64,000 bases of DNA from Mycobacterium haemophilum DSM 44634 (GTDB lineage Bacteria; Actinomycetota; Actinomycetes; Mycobacteriales; Mycobacteriaceae), in assembly GCF_000340435.2 (NCBI RefSeq), contig NZ_CP011883.2, positions 1-64,000 of the forward strand. Direction: 5' to 3'. Positions 17,358-24,416 of this stretch are shown piece by piece. Within the stretch, counting starts at the first letter, position 1; the number at the start of each line of letters is the position of its first letter. The notes beneath the pieces were generated by a model. That model worked only from the letters and a program-made list of their open reading frames with translations. It did no database searches and was not told the DNA's origin. The position numbers were made by a program, and so were the translations under genes.

Positions 17358-18317
17358 TCATTCGGGGTACATATGGATCACTTCGCCGAGGTACTCCTCG
17401 GTGCCATCAGCAGCTTTCCGATAGCCAGGTCCCGTATCGAATCGGATTCGTGGTGACCGCGTTGACATTTCATGCTTGTCAATCGCGGTCCTCGATTGAG
17501 GGGTACCGATTACGAATTTATGGCAGTGCTTGAACATTTCCGCGTTGATCGCTCGGGGGTTGGGCGCGGTGGCACGCTTGTCATGTCGGTTTTCGCGGGT
17601 CATGACGAGTAGCGCGCTCGGGGAAAGCGGAAACCTGATTTCGTCGGCGCTGCCTATGCCGATCCCACCGCGTTGTGGCTCTGGGGATGCTCGGCGCGAC
17701 GGATGAACCGGGCAATCACTGCTTATCAACACCGGATTGCCGAACTTGTAAACCGTCCAGTTCATCGCTTCGAGGTGGGGCGCGACCTTTGACACAGCAA
17801 CGTCCATCGAGACACTGAAAACCATTTCGGGCGTGGGTATCTCGCCGCCAGGGGTCCCGTTGACGAACATCCATGCAGCTTCCACCTCGTTGTCGTCGGG
17901 CTCGGCGCCGTCCAAGTCGGAAATGTACTGGCGGACTACTGCTTTCGGAATGGGTCGATCATCGGTAGTGGCCGCTACGTTGCAAATGAAGTTGTGCCCC
18001 TCGTAGTGTTTGAGCGTCCTACTTAGCTGAAGCGCGGCGAATACTGCTAGCAGGGAACGACGTTCGCCACGGAGATCTCCGTGCTGGGTCAGGTCTCGCC
18101 GCAGATCAACCCACTCCCCCTCGACCTGCTGAAAGAGCTCCTCGCGATACTGTGCAAGCTGGCCTACACCATAGATACCGCCGGCGACCGCCACGTTGGC
18201 AACGCTAGTTACGATCGCTGCGCCGCCGTCACGGCGGCGATACGCAACCTGGCTGGCAGCATTTGCCCACGCGCTGAGGTATGTCCTCGGCACGAAGTGT
18301 GGTCGCTTGGTCGCCAT
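17358..18317 (-). CDS. DUF4238 family protein (island cargo)
   Basis: The 319-residue protein begins KRPHFVPRTYLSAWA, the His-Phe-Val-Pro-x-x-Tyr-Leu signature of DUF4238, and has a later conserved block NPVLISSDCPV near residue 200 with FPLSPSALLVMT near 235. The biochemical role is unknown. It is encoded opposite to the capsid genes, next to a toxin-antitoxin pair at the right edge of the island, where accessory or defence genes are often found; a protective role is only inferred from context. Confidence 0.8.
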   Translation of the reverse strand: MATKRPHFVPRTYLSAWANAASQVAYRRRDGGAAIVTSVANVAVAGGIYGVGQLAQYREELFQQVEGEWVDLRRDLTQHGDLRGERRSLLAVFAALQLSRTLKHYEGHNFICNVAATTDDRPIPKAVVRQYISDLDGAEPDDNEVEAAWMFVNGTPGGEIPTPEMVFSVSMDVAVSKVAPHLEAMNWTVYKFGNPVLISSDCPVHPSRRASPEPQRGGIGIGSADEIRFPLSPSALLVMTRENRHDKRATAPNPRAINAEMFKHCHKFVIGTPQSRTAIDKHEMSTRSPRIRFDTGPGYRKAADGTEEYLGEVIHMYPE

Positions 18318-18675
18318 CTTTTCAGGCTAACCAGGGGCCTAGAGCCAGGCAGCGTTGCAGCGGGGCTAGTGGTGCAGATGAGGCTACTGACGTTTGAGCT
18401 GCGCTTATACGTCTAAACCATGACAACAAGCAAATAGTGTGACCAGGATCACATTTTTACGCCAGCCAAAGTGACGGCCGTACACGCACCACGCCGGCCT
18501 GTAGACCTGTCTACAAGCGCCGTAAGGCGAGCGTTGCGCGTTCCGAGGGTCGTTGCTTACCCCAGGAGAATACCCACTCCTGTAGGCCTTTTGCGGGCCT
18601 TAAGGTCCGCAAAGCCGCAGGTAGAGGCCCTATCCCACCGTTGCGATTATTGCGTTTGCTTCGTATATTGCAGAT
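18318..18675. other. 358-bp divergent intergenic region
   Basis: This region lies between DUF4238 (minus) and the antitoxin (plus) and contains no convincing gene. It holds an inverted repeat around GCGGGCCTTAAGGTCCGC (18593-18610) and, at its right end, the antitoxin promoter at 18641-18669. The lower GC stretches near 18400-18450 fit promoter DNA for the minus-strand gene, but I could not pick out one hexamer pair. Confidence 0.5.
18641..18669 (+). promoter_or_regulatory. Promoter of the antitoxin gene, probably leaderless
   Basis: TTGCGA (18641-18646), a 17-bp spacer, then TATATT (18664-18669) form a near-consensus sigma-A promoter. The ATG at 18676 lies seven bases after the -10, where transcription would start, so the mRNA is probably leaderless, as is common in mycobacteria. 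No Shine-Dalgarno sequence fits before the ATG. Confidence 0.6.
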
Positions 18676-19170
18676 ATGAGCACCACGAAAGAACGCCGGA
18701 AGCCCAGGAAGGCCCAGGAACAGAGAGAATTCGAGGACGATACGAACGCGATCGACGCTGATCTGGCAAACCAAGCGCTATGCGCCCTCAACCAGATCCT
18801 CGACGAGCGAGCTCCGTCCTCAGGGGACGTTGATGTGACAATCGAAGGTAATAGCAAGGTGGTTAGGCTGCCACGCGGCCTAGGCGAGATTCTGCGACAG
18901 ATTCTCGCCAGCGCTGCAGCCGGCCGAGCAGTTGCGGTAATGCCGGCTCATGCTGAGCTGACAACCCAAGAGGCCGCTGACATGCTCAATGTCTCGCGGC
19001 CGTACCTGATCAAACTCGTAGAAGACGGTGCAATCGAGTTCCGAAAAGTCGGGACTCACAGGCGTATCCAGGCTTCGTCTGTCCGTGCTTACCAGCGACA
19101 GATGGAACTCGATACGAAGAAAGCGGCAGACGAACTGACCGAACTGACCGAGGATCTGGAACTCTACTGA
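18676..19170 (+). CDS. Antitoxin with excisionase-type DNA-binding domain
   Basis: The 164-residue protein has a charged N-terminus and, at about 95-145, a MerR/excisionase-type winged helix (LTTQEAADMLNVSRPYLIKL, then KVGTHRRIQASSVRAY). In such pairs this protein neutralises the PIN toxin encoded next and represses the promoter. It could also act as the island's excisionase, since no other xis is visible. The stop overlaps the toxin reading frame. Confidence 0.85.
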   Translation: MSTTKERRKPRKAQEQREFEDDTNAIDADLANQALCALNQILDERAPSSGDVDVTIEGNSKVVRLPRGLGEILRQILASAAAGRAVAVMPAHAELTTQEAADMLNVSRPYLIKLVEDGAIEFRKVGTHRRIQASSVRAYQRQMELDTKKAADELTELTEDLELY

Positions 19171-19724
19171 CCTTCACAGTTGTCTACGACGCGAACGTTC
19201 TGTTCCCATCCGTGCTGCGCGACGTCCTCATCCGCGTAGCACGGATGGGGCTTAACCGCGCCCGTTGGTCTGAGCTAATTCTCGACGAGGTTTTCGACGC
19301 GATCCGCGAAAAGCGTCCTGACTTAGACCCGGCAAAGTTGACTCGTACACGCGCGCTGATGTGCGCGGCGGTCCCCGACTGTCTCATCGACTCGACGGCC
19401 GTAAACGCGCTAGTGCCTTCCTTGACACTTCCCGACCCTGACGATCGTCACGTGCTTGCGGCTGCGATCCTGGCCGGCGCCCAAGTCATTGTTACGACGA
19501 ACCTAAAGGACTTTCCATCAGGTGAGCTGGAAAAGTTCAGTATCGAAGCCAAACACCCAGACGCATTCCTCCAAGACATCTATCACCTTGACGGTGCTCT
19601 GATGCATCAAGCCGTGAGTGAAGCGGCCGCCGCCTATAAGAGGCCGCCCATGACCGTCGGAGAACTGGTGGAGCGCCTCGACTCTCTGGGTCTCCCAATC
19701 TCAGCATCATTGCTGCGTCGATAA
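19167..19724 (+). CDS. PIN-domain toxin with probable CTG start
   Basis: PIN toxins are Mg-dependent ribonucleases. Acidic residues are visible in VVYDANVLFPS, LILDEVFDAI, DPDDRHVLAAA and TTNLKDF. The first canonical start in frame, GTG 19212, would remove the first catalytic Asp. The frame continues upstream without a stop to CTG 19167, which overlaps the antitoxin stop as CTGA, exactly where ATGA would be expected and where relatives begin (M)TFT-VYDANVL. I therefore place the start at CTG (185 residues). Weak CTG initiation or an ATG-to-CTG mutation are both possible. Confidence 0.8.
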   Translation: MTFTVVYDANVLFPSVLRDVLIRVARMGLNRARWSELILDEVFDAIREKRPDLDPAKLTRTRALMCAAVPDCLIDSTAVNALVPSLTLPDPDDRHVLAAAILAGAQVIVTTNLKDFPSGELEKFSIEAKHPDAFLQDIYHLDGALMHQAVSEAAAAYKRPPMTVGELVERLDSLGLPISASLLRR

Positions 19725-19769
19725 GGCCAATCGGTAATTCTTAGATGATTGATGTTGGCCACCGCGTGG

Positions 19770-19784
19770 CCACAATTTGACCAC
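19770..19784 (+). repeat. Candidate integrase arm-type site near attR
   Basis: CCACAATTTGACCAC differs by one base from the copies at 13847 and 21254. It lies 83 bp inside the attR core and is followed by another related unit (TAACCACAG, near 19803). In a circularised island this would sit on the other side of attP from the copy in int. Confidence 0.4.
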
Positions 19785-19866
19785 AGTTACAGATAACTAC
19801 TGTTAACCACAGTTGTGCCTTTTGCACGTCGGTCCGCCTGTAACCCGTTGACCTGCAGCATGATTC

Positions 19867-19914
19867 GCCTTTGCAAGGCAGGTGTCAGGGGTTCGATTCC
19901 CCTAGGCTCCACAA
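19867..19914 (+). repeat. attR core: 48-bp copy of tRNA-Ala 3' half
   Basis: This sequence is identical to 12388-12435. It contains the anticodon arm, T-arm and 3' acceptor strand of tRNA-Ala without the 5' half, so it is not a functional tRNA. Confidence 0.93.
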
Positions 19915-20342
19915 AATTTTTGTCGGCGACGCCGTGGCCAACGGATGAGGGGCAGCGGGAACTAGAGGAAGCGATCGCGATGCCTGACGAGCCATTCGAT
20001 GGCGGGCCGGTGACACGTGACGAGCTGCGACAGATTCAGGAAGGCATGCGCGGTGGCTCGCGGCCGCGACTGTAGAGCGCGGCCGGTGCAACGCTCAAGC
20101 GCGGCGCCGACCCGGTGGATATTTGGGAATGGGGACAACTTTCGCGGCATCGTCGATCCCGAGCACGACGTCGCGGACGTAAGACTTGCGCCAGTCAATG
20201 ACCCTGCGCAACAACTGCTCGGGGTCCGGGGGTGCCGCGGCAATGATGGCGGCCGCGCAAGACACGCCGGGCCGCGCAATAATTCGAACAACTGTTCGAT
20301 ATATATCTGAACCTGTAACTGCTGCGCCAAGGAGGTGAGGCG
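19915..20342. other. 428-bp region right of attR without a confident gene
   Basis: A plus-strand frame open across attR could encode a 31-residue tail from ATG 19980 (MPDEPFDGGPVTRDELRQIQ...), which looks like a fragment of an antitoxin-type protein. A minus-strand frame ending at 20095 reads PDPEQLLRRVIDWRKSYVRD and VVPIPKYPPG, protein-like but without a proper start. Neither is safe to call. The right end holds an SOS box and the ribosome site AAGGAGGTG of the dprA-like gene. Confidence 0.45.
20284..20299. promoter_or_regulatory. LexA-binding SOS box
   Basis: TCGAACAACTGTTCGA is a perfect match to the mycobacterial LexA operator TCGAAC-N4-GTTCGA. It lies 44 bp before the ATG of the dprA-like gene and overlaps the region expected to hold its promoter, so expression after DNA damage is predicted. 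Confidence 0.8.
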
Positions 20343-21199
20343 ATGGGAATCGACACTGAGACACGGCTGCGGCATGCGATAGCTGCAACGCGATTCGGCG
20401 GCGGGCAACGGATCATTGCCGCACGGGTGCGGGCTTCTGGCATGCGTGCATTCGAAGACGTCGCCGAAGCACTTGGGCCTGAAGATCGTCAAGGAGTCGA
20501 GGATCAAGCCGCAGAACAATCGGATAGTGGAGTCGATGCGGTCCTGCTTGGCGAGGACGGCTATCTACGGCGCCTCGCGTCATCGCCGCAGGCGCCCGCC
20601 GCTCTATTTTTCAAAGGCCCGCTCGAACTGCTTGAACAGCCAGCAATCGGTTTTTGCGGTTCACGGCATGCGAGTTCCGAAGGATTGCGCGCGGCGCACG
20701 CATGTGCGGATGCGGTCTATCGCCGTGGATACGCCGTGGTATCTGGCTATGCAAAGGGCATCGATTCGGTAGCTCATACCGCAGCTCTCGCGAGTGGAGG
20801 GACAACCGTCGTAGTGCTGGCCGAAGGGATCAACCGCTTCCGCGTCCGGCGGGGTGAGTTCCGAGGACTCTGGGACCCCGAGCGTGTAGTGGTTGTTTCA
20901 CAGTTCGCGCCTGATCAGAAAGGTTCGTTTCCGGTGCGATGACTCGCAACACAGTGATCTCTGGCTTGAGCCAAGCACTTGTCGTCGTAGAAGCGGGCGA
21001 CTCCGGTGGGACACTAGCCGCAGGGGAATACGCGCTACAGCGCGGTCAAATCGTATTGACACTGCAGCTTTTCGACGCCCCTGCAGGCAACAAGCTGCTA
21101 ATAGATAACGGCGCCAAGATCATTCGTAGTCGCCATCATCTAGAAACAGCTCTTGGCGACATCGATGGGGACGATTCCAGACAGCTCACGTTAATGTGA
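20343..21199 (+). pseudogene. DprA/Smf-like gene split by a frameshift
   Basis: The first frame (20343-20942) encodes a Rossmann-fold DprA domain: IGFCGSRHASSEG, VVSGYAKGIDSVAHTAAL, TVVVLAEGINRF. The continuation is in a second frame (20939-21199): MTRNTVISGLSQALVVVEAG, SGGTLAAGEYALQRG. A one-base loss around GGTGCGATG at about 20935-20941 would restore a single protein of about 285 residues. DprA-type proteins bind ssDNA or nucleotides and load RecA; stand-alone relatives occur in mobile and defence loci. An excellent ribosome site (AAGGAGGTG) and an SOS box precede it. The junction ATGA could also allow coupled translation of two halves. Confidence 0.75.
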
Positions 21200-21253
21200 C
21201 CCCCGCGCCCGGTGCGATCCGCACTGGCAAGTGCTTCTGCGACGTGCGGGCGC

Positions 21254-21268
21254 CCACATTTTGACCAC
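21254..21268 (+). repeat. Third copy of the CCACATTTTGACCAC motif
   Basis: It is identical to 13847-13861 but lies 1.3 kb outside attR, between the dprA-like gene and cwsA. It may mark the edge of an older or larger integrated element that once included the dprA region. Confidence 0.35.
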
Positions 21269-21377
21269 GGAATTCGTGAGGACGCTGTGGCCGGTGCTGT
21301 GGGCTGGAAACCCTTGATGACAACAGTGGCGATGGTTAGGCGAGCTTCCACACCCACCGACCGTCAAGGCTGCCCGC

Positions 21378-21818
21378 TTACGGGCGCGGTTGCACGTCGA
21401 CACTGGGTGGCCGCGGTGACGGCTCCGGTCGCGATGAACGCCGGACAATGCTGAAAGCGATTGCGCCGCCGGCCAGGACCACCACCACGGCGGCTCCAGC
21501 GATGATCCACGGGCGTTTGGTGTGGCGGCGTTGCGACCGGCGCGCCTGCCGAAGCGCTTGCGGCAGGTTTGCGACAACCTGCTGCGCGGCTGCCAGCTCC
21601 TGGGCGATCGCTTCTTGGGTAGCAGCAAGTTCGGACGCCAGCCCGCCGTGTCGGTAACGGCGCCGCAACCCTGAGGCGGTCGATCGCGCGGAGTGCACAC
21701 CAAGCCCGACAACGCCTCGCGTGACGTCCACCGGTCCCAGTGCTGAGTAGGTCAGACCCCGGGTCAGCCGTTCCCGAGGGGTCAACCGGGTTTCCGTCTG
21801 CACGCTCTGCACGCTCAT
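21378..21818 (-). CDS. cwsA: Cell wall synthesis protein CwsA (Rv0008c homologue)
   Basis: CwsA is a small membrane protein that works with Wag31 and CrgA in polar growth and division. The 146-residue protein has a cytoplasmic N-terminus MSVQSVQTETRLTPRERLTR nearly identical to the M. tuberculosis protein, a coiled-coil-prone stretch (residues 65-95) and one transmembrane helix (WIIAGAAVVVVLAGGAIAFS, about 105-125), followed by a short basic, proline-rich tail. ATG 21818 is chosen to match that homologue; the frame is open further upstream but that part is not protein-like. Confidence 0.9.
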   Translation of the reverse strand: MSVQSVQTETRLTPRERLTRGLTYSALGPVDVTRGVVGLGVHSARSTASGLRRRYRHGGLASELAATQEAIAQELAAAQQVVANLPQALRQARRSQRRHTKRPWIIAGAAVVVVLAGGAIAFSIVRRSSRPEPSPRPPSVDVQPRP

Positions 21819-21967
21819 TTGCCGCCTTCCCTGCCTCTTGCGAGTGGTACCTCCACAGCCTGCCATCATCAGGACGCCCGCGGGCCTAATGCGGGTACGC
21901 AAGGTTCGCATGTTTTGACCGCCTCGCATCCGTCGAGTGGCACCGGATGCGGGCATGCTGGCGGGTA

Positions 21968-22516
21968 ATGGCACACTGTGATCTCGTGACCAACAGCCCC
22001 ATTCAGACCGCCACTGCCACGCTGCACACCAACCGCGGCGACATCAAGGTCGCCCTGTTCGGAAACCACGCACCCAAGACTGTCGCCAACTTTGTCGGGT
22101 TGGCGCAGGGCACCAAGGAGTACTCGACGCAAAACGCGTCAGGTGGTCCTTCCGGCCCGTTCTACGATGGGGCGGTTTTCCACCGGGTGATCCAAGGCTT
22201 CATGATTCAGGGCGGGGATCCAACCGGGACGGGTCGTGGCGGCCCGGGCTACAAGTTCGCCGACGAATTCCACCCCGAGCTTTCATTCGACAAGCCGTAC
22301 CTGCTGGCTATGGCCAATGCGGGCCCGGGCACCAACGGCTCTCAGTTCTTCATCACCGTCGGCGAGACTCCGCACCTGAACCGGCGGCACACGATCTTCG
22401 GCGAAGTGACCGACTCCGACTCGCAGCGGGTCGTCGACGCGATTTCGACGACGGCCACCGATGGCAACGACCGGCCGACCGACCCGGTCGTGATTGAGTC
22501 GATCACGATCTCCTGA
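21968..22516 (+). CDS. ppiA: Peptidyl-prolyl cis-trans isomerase A (cyclophilin)
   Basis: The cyclophilin catalyses proline isomerisation during folding. The 182-residue protein contains the full cyclophilin barrel: FHRVIQGFMIQGGDPTGTG, the Arg/Phe/Gln active-site residues, ANAGPGTNGSQFFITV and the His in HLNRRHTIFGEV. ATG 21968 (MAHCDLVTNSP) gives the same length as M. tuberculosis PpiA. It is divergent from cwsA, with a 149-bp spacer. Confidence 0.97.
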   Translation: MAHCDLVTNSPIQTATATLHTNRGDIKVALFGNHAPKTVANFVGLAQGTKEYSTQNASGGPSGPFYDGAVFHRVIQGFMIQGGDPTGTGRGGPGYKFADEFHPELSFDKPYLLAMANAGPGTNGSQFFITVGETPHLNRRHTIFGEVTDSDSQRVVDAISTTATDGNDRPTDPVVIESITIS

Positions 22517-22573
22517 TCCGATGGTGGCGACCCGCTTCGTCCGGCTGCGCCGCGCTCGCCACTAAGCGCTCGT

Positions 22574-22999
22574 TCACCGTCTTTTCCGGCCGGCGTAGCC
22601 GGCGGCGGTGAGCGCGTCGAGCACCTCCAGTGGCTCGGTTCCGAGGTCCCAACGGGACAAGATCACCAAGCCTCCGCTGACGGCTTCGATTTCGAGTAAT
22701 CGAACTTTGCGGCCGAACCGGCGGAACTCGGTGATCCGGATGATCTTGATGTCGGTCGGCCCGAATAACTGCGTCCGGAACCAGCCTTGGATCGCCAGAC
22801 CATCGGGGGTAATTGCCAGCTTTGGACGCGCGCGCCAGGACACGCCGGCAAACAAGATCAGACCCAGTGCGGCAATCCCGGTCAGCACGCGTCCCGGCGC
22901 ATCTGTGGCCAACGTCACAGATGCGATAGCCATCACAACGCCGGCGGCGCCACAACCAGCGATTCCCGCCGTGCGCGGTCCCCATGCTGTTTGCTGCAT
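22574..22999 (-). CDS. PH-domain membrane protein (Rv0010c homologue)
   Basis: The 141-residue protein has two N-terminal transmembrane helices (AGIAGCGAAGVVMAIASVTL, about 11-30; LTGIAALGLILFAGVSW, about 39-55) and a C-terminal bacterial PH-like fold (LAITPDGLAIQGWF to GTEPLEVLDALTAAGY). Length and sequence match Rv0010c. Its function is unknown; the location next to crgA suggests the envelope or divisome. Confidence 0.88.
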   Translation of the reverse strand: MQQTAWGPRTAGIAGCGAAGVVMAIASVTLATDAPGRVLTGIAALGLILFAGVSWRARPKLAITPDGLAIQGWFRTQLFGPTDIKIIRITEFRRFGRKVRLLEIEAVSGGLVILSRWDLGTEPLEVLDALTAAGYAGRKRR

Positions 23000-23034
23000 G
23001 CGTTATTTAGCCCCTCCCACCACCGCCGATGCGC

Positions 23035-23066
23035 TTATCCACAACCGTTATCAACAGTGGGGATAA
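23035..23066. promoter_or_regulatory. Cluster of three DnaA-box-like 9-mers
   Basis: Within 32 bp are TTATCCACA (23035-23043, a perfect strong-type box), TTATCAACA (23048-23056) and TGGGGATAA (23058-23066, reverse of TTATCCCCA). They lie in the 155-bp gap between Rv0010c and crgA homologues, 21 kb from oriC. The spacing resembles boxes in oriC; binding is inferred. Confidence 0.55.
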
Positions 23067-23154
23067 ATCACACGCGTGTGATTGAGTCACCGCAAGGTTG
23101 CTGGCTCAGTTAAAGATTGACGGCAAGATGAATTCATCACGTCGGCGGGGTCTG

Positions 23155-23436
23155 CTAATGCCAACGCATCGTGAGCAGCAAACCGGTAATCATGAATGCG
23201 AACGCGATCGCATAGTTCCACGGGCCGAGTTGGGCCATCCAGTGCAGCGCTGTCGGGGCCTGGGCGCCCAGCGCGGCCAACTGAAACACCATCAACCAGA
23301 CGAGGCCGATCAGCATGAGGCCGACGAACAATGCAACGAACCACACACTGGACGGTCCGACCTTCACTTTGACCGGTGTGCGGCTCACCGAGTTGACGGT
23401 GAAGTCGTTCTTCTTGCGGACCTTGGACTTGGGCAT
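23155..23436 (-). CDS. crgA: Cell division protein CrgA
   Basis: CrgA is a small two-helix membrane protein of the actinobacterial divisome that recruits septal factors (FtsZ, FtsQ, FtsI, CwsA). The 93-residue protein has the cytoplasmic start MPKSKVRKKNDF, helix one (VWFVALFVGLMLIGLVWLMVF) and helix two (WNYAIAFAFMITGLLLTM). The length is identical to M. tuberculosis CrgA. DnaA-box-like sites lie downstream of its stop. Confidence 0.97.
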   Translation of the reverse strand: MPKSKVRKKNDFTVNSVSRTPVKVKVGPSSVWFVALFVGLMLIGLVWLMVFQLAALGAQAPTALHWMAQLGPWNYAIAFAFMITGLLLTMRWH

Positions 23437-23580
23437 CTTTACCTCGGGGCTACCTCGACAACACAGTCGGCGGGACGGGGTGCAACGATAACGATGGCAG
23501 TCCCACGCATAGTTTGGCTACGAGACTAACTCACCTGGCGCCATGACCAGCCCGAGACCCTGATCGGGAAGGAAGAGCCA

Positions 23581-24339
23581 ATGATTGATAAGCGCCGCTC
23601 ATTGTGGCGTTTCGGTGTCCCATTGGTCTGCGTGCTGGCCGGACTGCTGTTAGCCGCGACGCACGGGGTTTCTGGCGGCGCCGAGATCCGCCGCAGCGAT
23701 GCTCCGCGGCTGGTGGATTTGGTCCGTGCAGCACAGTCGTCGGTGAGCCACCTGAACAGCGAACGGGATGCGCTGGCCAGCAAGATCGACGCGGCGCACA
23801 ACCGGTCCTCCGATGCCGCGTTGGCGGCGCTGCTGCGGCGGTCGGGTGAGCTGGCCGGGGAGGCGGGCATGGATCCGGTGCATGGGCCGGGTCTGGTGGT
23901 CACCCTCGAGGACGCGCAACGTGACGCCAACGGCCGCTTCCCGCGTGACGCGTCCCCCGATGACTTGGTGGTACATCAGCAGGACATCCAGGCCGTGCTG
24001 AACGCCATGTGGAGTGCCGGCGCGGAAGCGATTCAGATGCAGGATCAGCGCCTCATCGCGACCTCGGTGGCACGCTGCGTCGGAAACACCTTGCTGCTCA
24101 ACGGGCGTACCTACAGCCCGCCCTACACGATCACCGCGATCGGCAATGCCGCGGCCATGCAAGCGGCCTTAGCCGCCGCTCCGCTAGTGATCCTCTACAA
24201 GCAGTACGTGGTCCGATTCGGCCTCGGCTATCACGAGGAGGTCAAGCCTGACGTGCAGATCGTCGGCCATTCTGAACCGGCCCGAACGCACTTCGCGCAG
24301 CCCCTCCCGGCGACAAGCCGGCCGGGGACGGGCCGGTGA
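23581..24339 (+). CDS. DUF881 membrane-anchored protein (Rv0012 homologue)
   Basis: The 252-residue protein has a single N-terminal helix (LVCVLAGLLLAATHGVSGG, about 16-34), a short coiled coil (residues 45-85) and an extracytoplasmic DUF881 domain with GPGLVVTLEDAQRD, WSAGAEAIQMQDQRLIATS and the block TYSPPYTITAIGN. Members sit in division/septation neighbourhoods of actinobacteria. ATG 23581 follows GAAGGAAG. Possibly co-transcribed with trpG, 77 bp downstream. Confidence 0.88.
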   Translation: MIDKRRSLWRFGVPLVCVLAGLLLAATHGVSGGAEIRRSDAPRLVDLVRAAQSSVSHLNSERDALASKIDAAHNRSSDAALAALLRRSGELAGEAGMDPVHGPGLVVTLEDAQRDANGRFPRDASPDDLVVHQQDIQAVLNAMWSAGAEAIQMQDQRLIATSVARCVGNTLLLNGRTYSPPYTITAIGNAAAMQAALAAAPLVILYKQYVVRFGLGYHEEVKPDVQIVGHSEPARTHFAQPLPATSRPGTGR

Positions 24340-24416
24340 GGAGCAGGGCAATAAGGATGAGGCCCACTCGGGCGCTGAGCCGTATCCCAACCTGGGGCGG
24401 ACGGTAGCCTGACACG

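Larger units (their letters stand above)
12388..19914. mobile_element. Integrative prophage-remnant or satellite-like island in tRNA-Ala
   Basis: The 7.5-kb island (about 6.2 kb without its IS) is bounded by a perfect 48-bp repeat. Order: attL, IS481-like element, integrase (minus), broken rep/primase remnant, small phage gene, scaffold-like gene, HK97-type capsid, DUF4238 (minus), antitoxin-PIN toxin, attR. Portal, terminase, tail and lysis genes are absent. Small mycobacterial prophages such as phiRv1/phiRv2 have similar integrases and capsids but are larger. It could be a decayed prophage or a satellite that supplies its own capsid; the sequence alone cannot decide. Confidence 0.85.

Noticed and set aside
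19867..19914. A second tRNA-Ala gene
   Set aside because: Only the 3' half is present; there is no 5' acceptor strand or D-arm.
20095..20388. 97-codon minus-strand gene sharing the SOS box region
   Set aside because: Part of the frame looks protein-like but its start lies antisense within the dprA-like gene and no ribosome site or family is seen; kept only as a note.
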